This document shows, piece after piece, positions 37,083 through 43,245 of a stretch of DNA of 64,000 nt. Source of the stretch: Phymorhynchus buccinoides (Eukaryota > Mollusca > Gastropoda > Neogastropoda > Raphitomidae); the NCBI GenBank assembly GCA_017654935.2, contig CM065703.1, forward strand, positions 42,180,904 to 42,244,903, read 5' to 3'. The first letter of the stretch is position 1; every line of letters begins with the position of its first letter. The position numbers were made by a program, and so were the translations under genes. The notes beneath the pieces were generated by a model. The model ran no database searches. It saw only the letters and a list, made by a program, of their open reading frames with translations, and was not told the origin of the DNA.

Positions 37083-37719
37083 CCTGTTTACCCATAAGAT
37101 TTCACTATATTTTGTGCACACATTTGACAAAAATATGGTACATGGGACAAAAATATGGTGAAATGGTGAAAAAAATGTATTATTTAGAACTGTATATTAC
37201 CTGATTCAGGAACCGGGTGCGCTCTGTGTGTGTGTTGTTGTTCTTGTTCTTGTAAATTTAAATGGATGATACTTTTGACAGTATTTCAACAAGTTATAAA
37301 AATGTATGCATCATTTTCGACATTTTTTTTTTATTGGGTTTTTTTAAACACGGAACATTACTCAAAGTTAACGTTAACTGGTTTTGTTTCTGAGGTTCAC
37401 AAATAAAGACATTGGACACAGAAAAGCTTTATCAAAGCAAACTATTCTGCATTTCAAATGCACTAACTTTTCAGTCCTTCAGAGTAGGGTTACGGAGCTG
37501 GCTATTCACTGAGATTTTTCTTTCATGCTATATATATATATATATATATAGCTGCACCAAACTTTGGTTGGAAGCAAACGGTGTTGACGTGTCGTTTGTT
37601 TTCCAGGTTTGGTTCCGCGCATTGTCAAGGTGGCGCCTGCGTGCGCCATCATGATCAGCACCTACGAGTACTTCAAGACCTTCTTCTACAGCAGGAACCT
37701 CACTCAGGGACGGTGCTGA
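18645..37719 (+). CDS. SLC25A40: Mitochondrial carrier SLC25A40 (SLC25A39/40 family), 5'-incomplete
   Basis: Inner-mitochondrial-membrane carrier of the SLC25A39/40 subfamily, which imports glutathione into mitochondria. Coding segments: 18645-18838, 23656-23723, 28988-29115, 30458-30631, 33271-33380, 35017-35098, 36109-36186 and 37607-37719; all have GT-AG introns and phases agree, giving 315 residues to the TGA. All three carrier signatures are present: [22 protein letters not shown] and [11 protein letters not shown]. Further landmarks are [29 protein letters not shown] and [13 protein letters not shown] Cys-rich first matrix loop (KCFLYC..MCAC) resembles the iron-sulphur-sensing loop of SLC25A39. 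Loop wording (NGLMDH, WYKKP) fits SLC25A40 better than SLC25A39. The first exon (helix 1, about 25-30 residues) was not found and may be in the gap. Introns are loaded with repeats, and exon 3 is preceded by seven partial copies of itself. Confidence 0.96.
18877..19045 (-). mobile_element. R1 MITE in SLC25A40 intron
   Basis: CAGTGGAACCTCCC to GGTTCCACTG, TA on both sides, 39 bases past the donor of the exon at 18645-18838. Confidence 0.92.
19566..19735 (-). mobile_element. R1 MITE
   Basis: CAGTGGAACCTCCC to GGGAGGTTCCAATG with TA flanks; interior GCACCGCCTTTCTTTGTAAG. Confidence 0.9.
19845..20115. mobile_element. Hairpin (37-bp arms) and R1-like element
   Basis: A perfect inverted repeat spans 19851-19926 (AATACAGTCAGTCAAACCTC and its inverse). 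After it come CCGTTAAAGACCTC, TACAAGATCCCTCC and GTCTTAAAATAGAGG, a diverged relative of R1 with TIR CAGTCAAACCTC. Confidence 0.65.
20765..21003. mobile_element. Foldback element with AG/CT arms
   Basis: TCAACTTAGGATGC..CCGCCAGGGGGCAATCAA at left is the inverse of TTGATTGCCCCCAGGCGG..GCATCCTAAGTTGA at right; inner arms GCATGATATTCTTAGTTGGG / CCCAACTAAGAATATCATGC. The core is AGAG/CTCT simple repeat. Confidence 0.88.
21315..21655. mobile_element. R1 MITE containing a second R1 MITE
   Basis: Outer R1 (21315-21655, plus orientation) is broken at a TA by a complete inner R1 (21403-21563, minus orientation); TA is duplicated at 21401-21402 and 21564-21565. Removing the inner copy restores the GTAATTTCAATACTTACAAA order seen in other R1 copies. 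Confidence 0.93.
21900..22115 (+). mobile_element. R13 dispersed element, uninterrupted copy
   Basis: CATTCCGAGTCCCAACTCGC, GAGCGAATCTATGTTAGGCC, GGAGACACTGCACTGCTGCT and the end CCCCCTACTGACGAC. Confidence 0.7.
22155..22470. mobile_element. R2-type MITE (TTAACCCCTTCACTGCC)
   Basis: TTAACCCCTTCACTGCCGAG at left, GGGGCAGTGAAGAGGTTAA at right; internal repeat GGATATTTCCGTGACGGGGC occurs twice near the right end. TTAA flanks suggest piggyBac-type mobilisation. Confidence 0.75.
22543..22757. mobile_element. TIR MITE (GGGCCAGGCACACACG)
   Basis: Left GGGCCAGGCACACACGTACG..GCGATTTTGACGATGTGAGT; right ACTCACATCGTCAAAACCGC..TGTGTGGCTGGCCC. Arms are about 65 bp with an AT-rich loop. Confidence 0.85.
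23128..23322 (+). repeat. TG-rich microsatellite ending in TTAGG repeats
   Basis: Long TGTGTG runs with GCATG interruptions, then GCAGGTTAGGTTAGGTTAGG, four units of TTAGG, just before a SINE-A copy. Confidence 0.85.
23325..23536 (-). mobile_element. SINE-A, 5'-truncated
   Basis: GGTACATTATAGTCACAGAG, GGGTTGCTCCCACC, GACTGATGAGGAAGGAAG and ACTGGGTTTAACGTGTGCTA, truncated before the tRNA-like head. Confidence 0.85.
23656..23723 (+). CDS. SLC25A40: SLC25A40 exon (LWSGLPPTL)
   Basis: Encodes [19 protein letters not shown] and PPTL, the conserved helix-2 approach. Acceptor TGTTTCAG, donor TT|GTGAGT; 68 bp ending in phase 2, which joins AATAATGG of the next exon to give Leu-Ile-Met. Confidence 0.95.
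24160..24720 (+). repeat. 92-bp minisatellite, 6 copies
   Basis: Unit contains CCCCACTCCACTGCTGTCTG, CAATGCGTATCAAGTTTGG and CATTCTCATCGCAACCATTT. Very low divergence. Its end (CGCAACGATTTTGAATTATT) matches the left edge of the R11 copy at 47520, so the array appears to have grown at an R11 boundary. Confidence 0.92.
24726..25135 (+). mobile_element. R11 dispersed element
   Basis: GGAGAAATGAAAGAAGATTA, GGGAAGTGGTAGATCAGAC, ACACCGATTGGTTACCCCAC, GGGAGCGAAGCGAGTTTAGA. Reverse copy at 45830-46115, direct copy at 47520-47897. No coding capacity seen. Confidence 0.75.
25349..25707 (-). mobile_element. SINE-A, full length, tRNA-like head
   Basis: On the minus strand it starts GGTGTAGAGTGGCGCAGTGG (box A-like) and has GAGTTCAAACCTGGGTACAG (box B-like), then a body with TCGTTGCCA.. 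inverse and the 3' end GTGACTATAAAGTACC. The poly(T) at 25433-25455 on the plus strand is an internal A-run. Confidence 0.88.
26000..26425 (+). mobile_element. SINE-B (P-module 5' half)
   Basis: CTTCTTCTTCTTCTGTGTTG, GGCCATATGACCATAATGGG, CACATTCCGATTTCGGAGG, then shared 3' half AGAAAGATAGTAGATGACAG, CACAGAACTTCCAGAAGGTG and ACAAAAGATCCCC. Confidence 0.8.
26695..26782 (+). mobile_element. R5 LINE/SINE tail
   Basis: GTAAAGCGCGATGAGTCC..ATAGCGCTATAGAAG then TTATTATTATTATT. Confidence 0.75.
27411..27431 (+). repeat. Poly(C) tract
   Basis: C run of about 21 bases in a SLC25A40 intron. R6-like sequence (GGGCGCCTTATAGTCAGAAA) follows at 27525-27560. Confidence 0.85.
27704..28987 (+). repeat. SLC25A40: Seven partial tandem copies of SLC25A40 exon 3
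   Basis: Copies start at 27704, 27877, 28138, 28302, 28493, 28655 and 28823; the intact exon starts at 28988. Each has ACAG|AATAATGGC, the coding part for [12 protein letters not shown] and (Y)E-LKAAMKYN, then GAT/CAT repeats in place of the rest of the exon. Copies 1-4 share a 5-bp insertion (TACTG) after TTCACATG or TTCACGTG that shifts the frame to a TAA. Copies 5-7 lack it and stay in frame with the intact copy (spacings 162, 168, 165). Only copy 1 has a long pyrimidine tract (CTTCTTTTTTCTCCTCAG). No donor follows copies 1-7 until 29116. Confidence 0.93.
28988..29115 (+). CDS. SLC25A40: SLC25A40 exon 3, intact copy (eighth of eight)
   Basis: Encodes [20 protein letters not shown], then [19 protein letters not shown] and SAR. 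Donor G|GTATTG. The acceptor is TTTCACACAG, preceded by GAT/CAT repeats rather than a pyrimidine tract. It is the only one of eight tandem copies that continues into the [11 protein letters not shown] segment and reaches a donor in frame. Confidence 0.93.
29140..29575 (-). repeat. R14 element, three tandem units (~125 bp)
   Basis: Units contain CACACGTAATGTTCTCATCC, ACCATAGTGTTCAAGTGC and TGGAGTCTTTTAGCCAGGG. Single copies at 19425-19545 (other orientation) and 55385-55545, a fragment at 4960. Tandem amplification is seen only here. Confidence 0.8.
29855..30145 (+). mobile_element. SINE-B
   Basis: CACATTCTGATTTCGGAGG, AGAAAGATAGTAGATGATAG, ACAGAACTTCCATAAGGTG and a C run at 30049, ending at GAGGCATCCACCCACTG. 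Confidence 0.8.
30164..30345 (+). mobile_element. R8 MITE
   Basis: GGCTGTGTACACACATAAGC to TCTCATGTGAACCCGGCC; interior GTGAAACAAAGAAGGGAAAA. Confidence 0.8.
30361..30457 (-). mobile_element. SINE-A fragment supplying a splice acceptor tract
   Basis: CTCCGTGAAATTCGGGCTGC..GAGAGTGCGTGACCG..GCGCCACC is SINE-A. Its T-run then continues as TTTTTTTCCCCCCAG, the acceptor of the SLC25A40 exon at 30458. Confidence 0.7.
30458..30631 (+). CDS. SLC25A40: SLC25A40 exon (second carrier signature)
   Basis: Encodes [37 protein letters not shown] and S. Its acceptor follows a T-run and CCCCCCAG; the T-run is the end of an inserted SINE-A fragment at 30361-30457. Donor G|GTGGGT; 174 bp. Confidence 0.96.
30640..30935 (+). 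repeat. CA/TG microsatellites
   Basis: CACACGCACATGCGCACG tract just past the donor at 30632, then TGTGTG tracts to 30935. No coding. Confidence 0.85.
31000..31890 (+). mobile_element. L2/CR1-like LINE 3' end split by a Tigger-like element
   Basis: GAGTATGTTTGATATG..GCATGTGGAGCG..GTAAAGCGCCTTGAG..ATGCACTA is broken at TA and resumes at TATAAATATTCTTTATTGTT after 31859. The insertion is the pogo-type element 31119-31857. Confidence 0.8.
31119..31857 (+). mobile_element. Pogo/Tigger-like DNA transposon remnant (~740 bp)
   Basis: TIR CAGTGGAGTCCAACTATAAC at left and GACTCCACTG at right, TA duplicated. Internal ATAACGAAC repeats are typical of Tigger ends. A C-terminal transposase scrap (31592-31690) reads [20 protein letters not shown], then NFFKP, like the QTTLxxFF ends of pogo-type transposases. 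Most of the coding region is deleted. Confidence 0.75.
32190..32610. mobile_element. TIR element CAGACCTGTT (~420 bp)
   Basis: CAGACCTGTTGACC at left, GGTAAACAGGTCTG at right. Flanking CACCTA is duplicated (32184-32189, 32611-32616). A smaller relative is at 51771-51977. An 87-codon ORF across the left end is not supported as a gene. Confidence 0.75.
32860..33265 (+). repeat. TG/TTG microsatellite running into a splice acceptor
   Basis: About 400 bp of TGTGTG/GTTGTG with internal ~60-bp periodicity, directly abutting the acceptor GTGTGCAG at 33270. Long Val/Cys or His/Thr ORFs on both strands are artefacts. Confidence 0.92.
33271..33380 (+). CDS. SLC25A40: SLC25A40 exon (ALYWLGYE)
   Basis: Encodes (A)[14 protein letters not shown], then [18 protein letters not shown]. 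Donor ACG|GTGAGT. The 3' splice site is the end of a ~400-bp TG-rich tract (..GTGTGCAG) with no normal pyrimidine tract. Confidence 0.95.
33520..34240. other. Intronic sequence, nothing firmly recognised
   Basis: A short TG tract (33520-33600), then unique AT-rich sequence with a 116-codon ORF (33844-34194) that matches nothing I recognise and has no splice context. Confidence 0.4.
34243..34960 (+). mobile_element. SINE-B with tRNA-like head, interrupted by R10
   Basis: GCCGTGGCATAGTGGTTAGC (box A-like) and GGGAGGTCTTGGGTTC (box B-like) precede the Q-module (TATGCACCTAACTAAGAAAT, GACTTCGGCTGGAGG). At 34415-34763 a reversed R10 copy (TGGGTGATACTC...GCAGCACCCA) interrupts it. The 3' half resumes with AAAAGGCAGGAGAATGGAC and ends at CCCCCCGGTATCCCCACG. 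Confidence 0.75.
35017..35098 (+). CDS. SLC25A40: SLC25A40 exon (third carrier signature)
   Basis: Encodes [20 protein letters not shown], then GEQVLSA. Acceptor TTTCCAG, donor G|GTAGGT; 82 bp. Confidence 0.95.
35150..35270 (+). mobile_element. Dispersed element fragment (GATGGTGGGAACAATACTGG)
   Basis: GGGGCATTTTTAAATACAAA, GGAGGCAATGCCCGGAGGC and CAGTAAAGTCCCGATC; two relatives lie in tandem at 60450-60560 and 60600-60750. Confidence 0.65.
35344..35700 (-). mobile_element. SINE-A, near full length
   Basis: From GGTACTTTATAGTCACAGAG to GCGAACGCGATTCCTCTGTG; minus strand carries GAGTTCGAACCTGGGTACAG (box B). Slightly shortened in the middle. Confidence 0.88.
35845..35990 (+). mobile_element. 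SINE-A fragment, plus orientation
   Basis: GATAAACCGAGGTCCCATGT, AGTGGCAACGAAAAAGTTGT and CATCAGTCACACAAAAATCG are the inverse of the usual SINE-A body. Confidence 0.8.
36109..36186 (+). CDS. SLC25A40: SLC25A40 exon ([10 protein letters not shown])
   Basis: Encodes [19 protein letters not shown], then IQALFT. Acceptor GCTCACAG, donor G|GTATGG; 78 bp, with Gly codons split at both ends. Confidence 0.93.
36228..36598 (+). mobile_element. SINE-B (Q-module) ending in poly(G)
   Basis: TTCTTCTTCTTCTTCGATCG, GATGCGTCATGCTGCC, GACTTCGGCTGGAGGA, AGAAAGATAGTAGATGACAG, ACAGAACTTCCAGAAGGTGG, then a ~28-base G run at 36571-36597. Confidence 0.85.
36599..36875 (-). mobile_element. SINE-B (P-module), inverted partner
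   Basis: Starts at the G run with TCTTTTGTAGAAATAGTTCC and ends GGGAACGCAGAAGAAGAAGA, the inverse of the P-module head. Together with 36228-36598 it forms a tail-to-tail inverted pair. Confidence 0.85.
36935..37080. repeat. R6-like fragment and AT microsatellite
   Basis: GCACCTTATATAATGTG and CACCTTACAGTCCCATAAAA resemble R6 ends; an ATATAT run spans 37050-37078. Confidence 0.6.
37081..37605. other. Last SLC25A40 intron, nothing further recognised
   Basis: AT-rich with a TATATA run at 37531-37550. No repeat family clearly identified. Confidence 0.4.
37607..37719 (+). CDS. SLC25A40: SLC25A40 last exon with stop
   Basis: Encodes [20 protein letters not shown], then [16 protein letters not shown] and TGA at 37717. 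Acceptor TTTCCAG. The end of this exon and its 3'UTR recur as degraded copies at 38175-40620. Confidence 0.96.
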
Positions 37720-37827
37720 CCTCTTGTGTGTAAAGGGGGGTCGAGGTTCAAAGGTCACTCACTGATTGAAGGCGACTATTTTTTTTGTTACTCCAGACTG
37801 ATTTGAGTGTGGTAATGTACATTATTT

Positions 37828-38041
37828 GGTACTTTACAGTCACAGAGGCGTCTCTGTGAAATTCGGGTTGCTCCCACCTGGAGAGCGCGTCGCAGCCAGA
37901 GGCGCGCCACCTAATTTTGTGTGTGTGTGTGTGTGTGTGTGACTGATAAGGAAGGAAAGGGGGTTGGGGGGTAAATTTTGACCAAATGACAACTTGTTCG
38001 TTGCCACTGGAATTAACGTGTACTAAGTGCATGGGCACACG

Positions 38042-38072
<31 letters not shown>

Positions 38073-38177
38073 CGTAAGGCCTAGTGCAAAGTGAGAGGAA
38101 AAATCCCCTGTACCCAGGTTCGAACTCGGGTTTACTTGACACGAGGCGAACGCGTTACCTCTGTGCCACTCTACACC
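37828..38177 (-). mobile_element. SINE-A, full length, in SLC25A40 3' flank
   Basis: GGTACTTTACAGTCACAGAG to TGTGCCACTCTACACCG; minus strand GTAACGCGTTCGCCTCGTGT (box A side) and GAGTTCGAACCTGGGTACAG (box B). Confidence 0.9.
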
Positions 38178-38321
38178 GCTGTACCAGTATATCAAGACGT
38201 TCTTCTGTAGGCAGAGACACTGGCGATTTCTTACGTAAACTGCCTGGTGTCAAAGTTCAAAGAGCACTGGTGACCTCTATATTTAAAACAAGTTTAGAGG
38301 CCATTGTTTTGAGACAATGAT

Positions 38322-38845
38322 TACCGTAATTTTCGGGTTATTAGGCGATGTTTTTTTCTCGAATTTCGGCCTAATAAGCGCCCTATTAGTGAACAAAATC
38401 GTGAGAAGAGAGGCAACGATTGCCGTGTTCAGTACAGTCTACTGTGAGTCGGACATTGAAAGTGGTCATTCTTCAAAATCCATATTATCGTCCGATTATA
38501 CCGTCCAACAGATGCTATAACCCTTCATTGGATGTAAAAAGCATCGTTGTAGAGCTTAGAATGTCATAATTCTATCAGTTTTCACAAAGAATTGTCCAAA
38601 CACAACAACAGGAAGCAACTCAGACGGAAGTTTGATTATTTGAAAGGGGAGCCAACTCTCGTTTATGACAGCAGTAATGGCGGTCGGTAAGCGTTTACAG
38701 GACGCGTACAGGTTTCAAAGTTTGACTTTCTTTTGTGAGGTGCTTATAAACGTGTACTTTTACTTTATTTTTTTTAGATTTTTCTTGAAAATTGCCATAT
38801 TCGCCTTATACACAGCAGCGCCTAATGATCCGAAAAATACGGTAT
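38322..38845. mobile_element. R6-type element, long form (~525 bp)
   Basis: TACCGTAATTTTCGGGTTAT at left, inverse ATGATCCGAAAAATACGGTA at right; interior CTAATAAGCGCCC and GCGCCTAATG. TA flanks. Confidence 0.8.
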
Positions 38846-39060
38846 GTTGACTTCAGTCTGAATTAGTAGGCTTCACTATGATGTACAAGTGTTTCGAGAC
38901 AGTATTTTACTTTTGTTTTGAAAAACGGTAACCAGAAACAGTGCTGACCTCTTGTATGTAAACAGCCTGGGGTCATGGTTGAATGTTCACTGATTGAGAC
39001 AATGATCATGTTGATTTGAGGCCGAATCAGTATGCTTCGTTATATTGTATTTCAGTATTT

Positions 39061-39358
39061 GGTATTTTTTAGTCACAGAAGCCAGAGGCGCACCACCATT
39101 TTTTAGTTTTTTTATGCATGTAATTTTGTGTGTGTGACTGATGAGGAAGGAAATGGGGGGGGGGGGGGGATTTTTCATTGCCACTGGGTTTAACATGTGC
39201 TAAGTGCATGGGCACACGGGACATCGGTTTATCATCTCATCCGAAAAACAACACGTTGTTCAGACCGTAAGGCCTAGTGGAGAGTGAGAGGAAAAACGCT
39301 CTGTACTCAGGTTCGAACTGGGGTTTATTGTATACGAGGCGAACGTGCCACTCTACGC
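39061..39358 (-). mobile_element. SINE-A, internally deleted
   Basis: TTTTTAGTCACAGAAGCC, ACTGGGTTTAACATGTGCTA, GGTTCGAACTGGGG; lacks the GGGTTGCTCCC block. Confidence 0.82.
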
Positions 39359-39556
39359 CACTTTCGAGTATTTCAAGACATGTGTCTGCTTCAACTACTG
39401 TAGCCAGAAACCTTGCTGACCTCTTGTAAGTGTAAATAACCCATGGGGGTCAAGGTTTAAAGTTCACTGACTCGAGACAATGATCGTGTTGAGTTCAGGC
39501 GGAATCCGCGTGCTTCATTATTATGTACAAGTATTTTTTAAACATTCTTCTTCTTA

Positions 39557-40126
39557 AAGGGCCACCCTGACGGATGAGTTTTTGTAAGAAACACGTCCAG
39601 ATCACCAGGAAAACACCCTTTACATAGATCGCAACACTCACTTTGCTCTGGTTTCCTAGTAATCAAACCGTCAAATCGGCGATTCCTCCTTGGCGGAGGT
39701 GCTGGAAGTCAAATTATTTCACCCAAAGAGAAGGCGTGTGCCATCTCTTTTCTAATGGCCGCCTGCGTTTAGACCAAATTGTTTGCACGAAATTTTCGCA
39801 ATACAAGACTTTTTTTTTTTTTTTTTTTTTTTTTGTATACAGATTATCTAAAGGTGTTTCTCTCACAACAAAGGAAACAGCTCCAATTTTTTTTTACTTC
39901 ACTGCAAAAAAAAGAAAACGCTCCAACCACAATGAGTGACCTTCATCCACCCCATCCAAAATGGCTACTCTCTCCGGCATCTCCGCCAAGGAGGAATCGC
40001 CGTTTTGACGGTTTAATTTCTAGGAAACCAGAGCAAAGTGAGTGTTCCGATCCTTGAAAAGGCTGTCTTTCTGGTGATCTCGACGTGTTTCTTGCCAGAA
40101 CTCATCCGTCAGGGTCCACCTTTAAA
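39557..40126. mobile_element. R7 long-TIR MITE, second copy
   Basis: TTAAAGGGCCACCCTGACGG at left, CCGTCAGGGTCCACCTTTAA at right; interior T-run and GGTTTCCTAGTAATC. Same architecture as 905-1466. Confidence 0.8.
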
Positions 40127-40340
40127 AAACCTGTAGCCAGAAGCAGTGCCGATGTCTTTGTATGTGTAGACAGCCTGGGGGTGAAAGTTCAGAGGGCACC
40201 AATTTGATTTCAGTGTTGACTTCAACTCAGTTTAACTCTTCTTTATGATCTCTAAAAGAGAAATTATATGTGGCATCATCCGCGATTTCAGCAATGAACC
40301 AAACACCACATGTCACGATATAAGTTCAGACCACGCTTTA

Positions 40341-40534
40341 GGCCGTGTACACACATAAGCGGATATTCCATGCGGAAACCCGTGCGCAATCCATAAATAA
40401 GTGAAACAAAGAAGGGAAAAGATTTGCGCACGTGTCCGAATTTCCCCTATATGCGTAAACTTTTATCCTTCTTTCTTCTACTTATTTAGGGTTTTCCGTT
40501 CGGAACTTACGCGTCTAATGTGAACCCGGCCTAA
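40341..40534 (+). mobile_element. R8 MITE
   Basis: GGCCGTGTACACACATAAGC to TCTAATGTGAACCCGGCC; includes GGAAACCCGTGCGCAATCC. Confidence 0.85.
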
Positions 40535-40709
40535 AAGCTAAGCAATTCATTCTGAATCAGTACAATTCTTTACGATATACACTAGTATTTTCAGACATTC
40601 TTCTCGCTCAACGTTTTAGACTTCTGCCTGGTATGGCCAAATCAACAGCTAGGTTTTCCAAGTGTGTCCACACCCCCTCCTCACCCTGTGCCCCCCCCCC
40701 CAAAAAAAA

Positions 40710-40806
40710 AAATAATAGGCGCTGCACTTGCAGCGACGCACTCCAGGGGAGAGCTTCCCGAATTTCACAGAGATAAGTCTCTGTGACTAGAATATACCAA
40801 ATACAA
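40710..40806 (+). mobile_element. SINE-A fragment
   Basis: GGCGCTGCACTTGCAGCGAC, CCCGAATTTCACAGAGA and CTCTGTGACTAGAATA, the 3' end in plus orientation. Confidence 0.7.
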
Positions 40807-40976
40807 ATACCGTCCGTTATGAAATGCCGGATCTGTTATCTTCAATCTGTTCTGTCAGTACAGTCATTTTCACTGGTTAGTGTGCAGCATGCTTTGCTAG
40901 TCTCTAATACTTACAACGTAAATTGTAGTCAATCTCAGCTATGTTGATGTTAAGCTTGGAAATTGTGGTTGAAATA

Positions 40977-41352
40977 CAGTGGAACCTCCCTTATAAGACC
41001 TTCAAAAATCATCCAAAGTCAGGTCTTAACCCCTTGACTGCCAGAGAAAATTAAAGAAAAAATCATTGGGCAAATCATGACATGAAAAAGACAACTGATA
41101 GAGCCAATCTGGCAAAATGGTCTGGGGATATTGATCTCTTGACTGTGTTAGAGCAAAAGCCAACATATCAGAGTTAGAGTTATTTCTCTTCATCTGATGA
41201 AGTCATCAGGTCAGTATGTAATACGTTGGTGGCAGTCAAGGGGTTAAATGGGAGGGAGTTGTATAAGGGAGGTAATTTTAATACTTACAAAGAACAGCAA
41301 TGTCTCAGAAGTAGGTCTTATAACGAGGGGTCTTATAAGGGAGGTTCGACTG
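40977..41352 (+). mobile_element. R1 MITE split by a TTAA element
   Basis: R1 ends at 40977 (CAGTGGAACCTCCC) and 41352 (GGGAGGTTCGACTG). At the R1 word GGTCTTAA an element 41030-41243 is inserted with TTAA on both sides (CCCCTTGACTGCCAGAG..GGTGGCAGTCAAGGGG). Confidence 0.92.
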
Positions 41353-41429
41353 TACTGGACTGCGATGTTTCTTGTGCCTTCACCACTCATTTGTCTGTAT
41401 CATGTGTGTGAGTGACATCAAAAACAGAG

Positions 41430-41619
41430 CTTTTGTGCATGAAGAGAGAGAGAGTGTGTGTGTGTCAAAGAGGGATAGAAAAAAAGAGATAGACAAGTCG
41501 AAGTTGAATAGTGTATTCATGCATAGGCCATGACCCCCTTATGAATAAGGGGCATTAACAACATTTGTAGATATAATGTGGATTAGTGAGGTTGTACAAA
41601 AAATAACATAAGTCACTTT

Positions 41620-41653
<34 letters not shown>

Positions 41654-42105
41654 CTGAGTGGGTGACATCAAAACAGCTTGTATGTATGCATGTAAAGAAC
41701 ATCAAAACCAGAGCTTTTGTGTATGAGAGAGAGAGTGTGTGAAAGAGGGATAGAAAGAAAGATAGACAAGTCGAAGTTGAATAGTGTATTCATGCATAGG
41801 CCATGACCCCCTTATGAAGAAGGGGCATTAACAACATTTGTAGATATGTGGATTAGTGAGGTTGTACAAAAAATAACATGTCACTTTGAAAGAGAGAGAG
41901 AGAGAGAGAATCTGAGTGGGTGACATCAAAACAGCTTGTATGTATGTATGTAAAGAACATAAAAACCAGAGCTTTTGTGTATGAGAGAGAGTGTGTGAAC
42001 GAGGGATAGAATGAAAGAGATAGACAAGTCGAAGTTGAATAGTGTATTCATGCATAGGCCATGGCCCCATATGAATAAGGGGCAATAACAACATTTGTAA
42101 ATATG
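41430..42105 (+). repeat. ~240-bp tandem repeat, ~3 copies
   Basis: Units contain GTGACATCAAAAACAGAGC, GAGAGA runs, GACAAGTCGAAGTTGAATAG, CATGCATAGGCCATGACCCC and GGATTAGTGAGGTTGTAC. Fragments of the unit resume at 42465-42720 beyond a LINE scrap. Confidence 0.85.
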
Positions 42106-42106
42106 T

Positions 42107-42465
42107 GGCCCTGAGAACTTCAACATCAATGTCTCCTCATGGGAAACCCTGGCGCAGAACAGACCAGCATGGCGTGGTGCAGTAACAAAGGGAGCCACCA
42201 ACTTCGAGGCTGCACCGTATCGAGACATCGCAGGCAAAGCGTGAGGCACGCAAGATCCGCCTAAACAGTCGCAGCTCTGCAACCCCGACAGATCCCCCCC
42301 CCAAACTCTTTCTCCTGTCCTCACTGTCAGAGATCCTTCCTGGCTCGCATTGGCCTCACTAGCCATACGCGAAGTCGAACTCATCCAGCATCCTAGATTT
42401 CCACAAGGACGAACTGTTGAAGCATGGTCCTCATCCCTCGAGAGGGACGAACGATTAAATATGCG
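42107..42465 (+). pseudogene. LINE C-terminus with zinc-knuckle-like motif
   Basis: One frame reads SWETLAQNRPAWRGAVTKGA, then NFEAA; another reads LCPHCQRSFLARIGLTSHTR. Together they resemble the C-terminal end of invertebrate non-LTR endonuclease/reverse transcriptases (..WRxxVKTGA.., CPxCQRxFxAxIGLxxH). Frameshifted and stop-containing. It sits inside the 41430-42720 tandem array. Confidence 0.7.
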
Positions 42466-42789
42466 GCTTAGTGAGGTTGTACAAAAAACAACATATTAAG
42501 TCACTTTGAAAGAGAGACAGAGAGAGAATCTGAGTGGGTGACATCAAAAACAGAGCTTCTATGTATGTATGTATGTAAAGGACATCAAAAACAGAGCTTC
42601 TATGTATACATAGGACATCAAAAACAGAGCTTAAAAAAAAAGAAAAAAAAAAAAAGTTCTATGTATACATAGGACATCAAAAACAGAGCTTCTATGTATG
42701 CATATATGATCAACTTGATTGAGAATGTGAATGTGGTCTATGTATGTTTCTTCTTAGAATTTCCATATTGTAACTATTTTACTCTTGTA

Positions 42790-43085
42790 TAATGTGTGTG
42801 TGTGTATGCGTTCATGTGTGTGTTTGTGCATGTATGTGTGTGTGTGTGCCTGCATGCATACAGGCGTGCGTGCGTGCATGTGTATGTATGTATGCGCACA
42901 CGTACGCGTGTGTGTGTATGTGTATGCCTATTTGCATGTGCGTGAGCGATTATTTCGTTTTGTTGTTGAATTTGTTGCTTTTAATTGTTGTTAAGCGCAT
43001 AGAGCTCCACATTGGTGGAGGAATGCGCTATATAATTGATTCACTATTATTATATTATTATTATTATTATGTGTGTGTGTGTGTG
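42790..43085 (+). mobile_element. TG tract and R5 LINE/SINE tail
   Basis: TG/GCATG-rich 42790-42945, then GTTAAGCGCATAGAGCTCC..GCGCTATATAATTG and ATT repeats to 43070. Confidence 0.75.
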
Positions 43086-43174
43086 TGAGGAAGTAAGAGA
43101 GCATTGCGTGCAATCATCGTGTTTATTTTACTTTCTAATGATTCATTATTTGTTTGCCTTTAATGTCCTTGTTA

Positions 43175-43245
43175 TCAATGTAAAGCGCACTGAGCTCATG
43201 TGAGAAAGAGCGCTATATAAATTCCCAATATTATTATTATTATGT
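43175..43245 (+). mobile_element. R5 LINE/SINE tail
   Basis: GTAAAGCGCACTGAGCTC..AGCGCTATATAAATTC and ATTATTATTATTAT. Confidence 0.8.

Larger units (their letters stand above)
38175..40620 (+). repeat. SLC25A40: Degraded copies of SLC25A40 last exon end and 3'UTR
   Basis: Segments at 38175-38318, 38865-39058, 39362-39550, 40128-40255 and perhaps 40550-40640 repeat the exon end (TATTTCAAGACATG.. versus TACTTCAAGACCTT), GTGCTGACCTCTTGT around the stop, and 3'UTR words (CACTGATTGA, CAGCCTGGGGTCA). SINE-A, R6, R7 and R8 copies lie between or inside them. None keeps an open frame. Confidence 0.8.
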
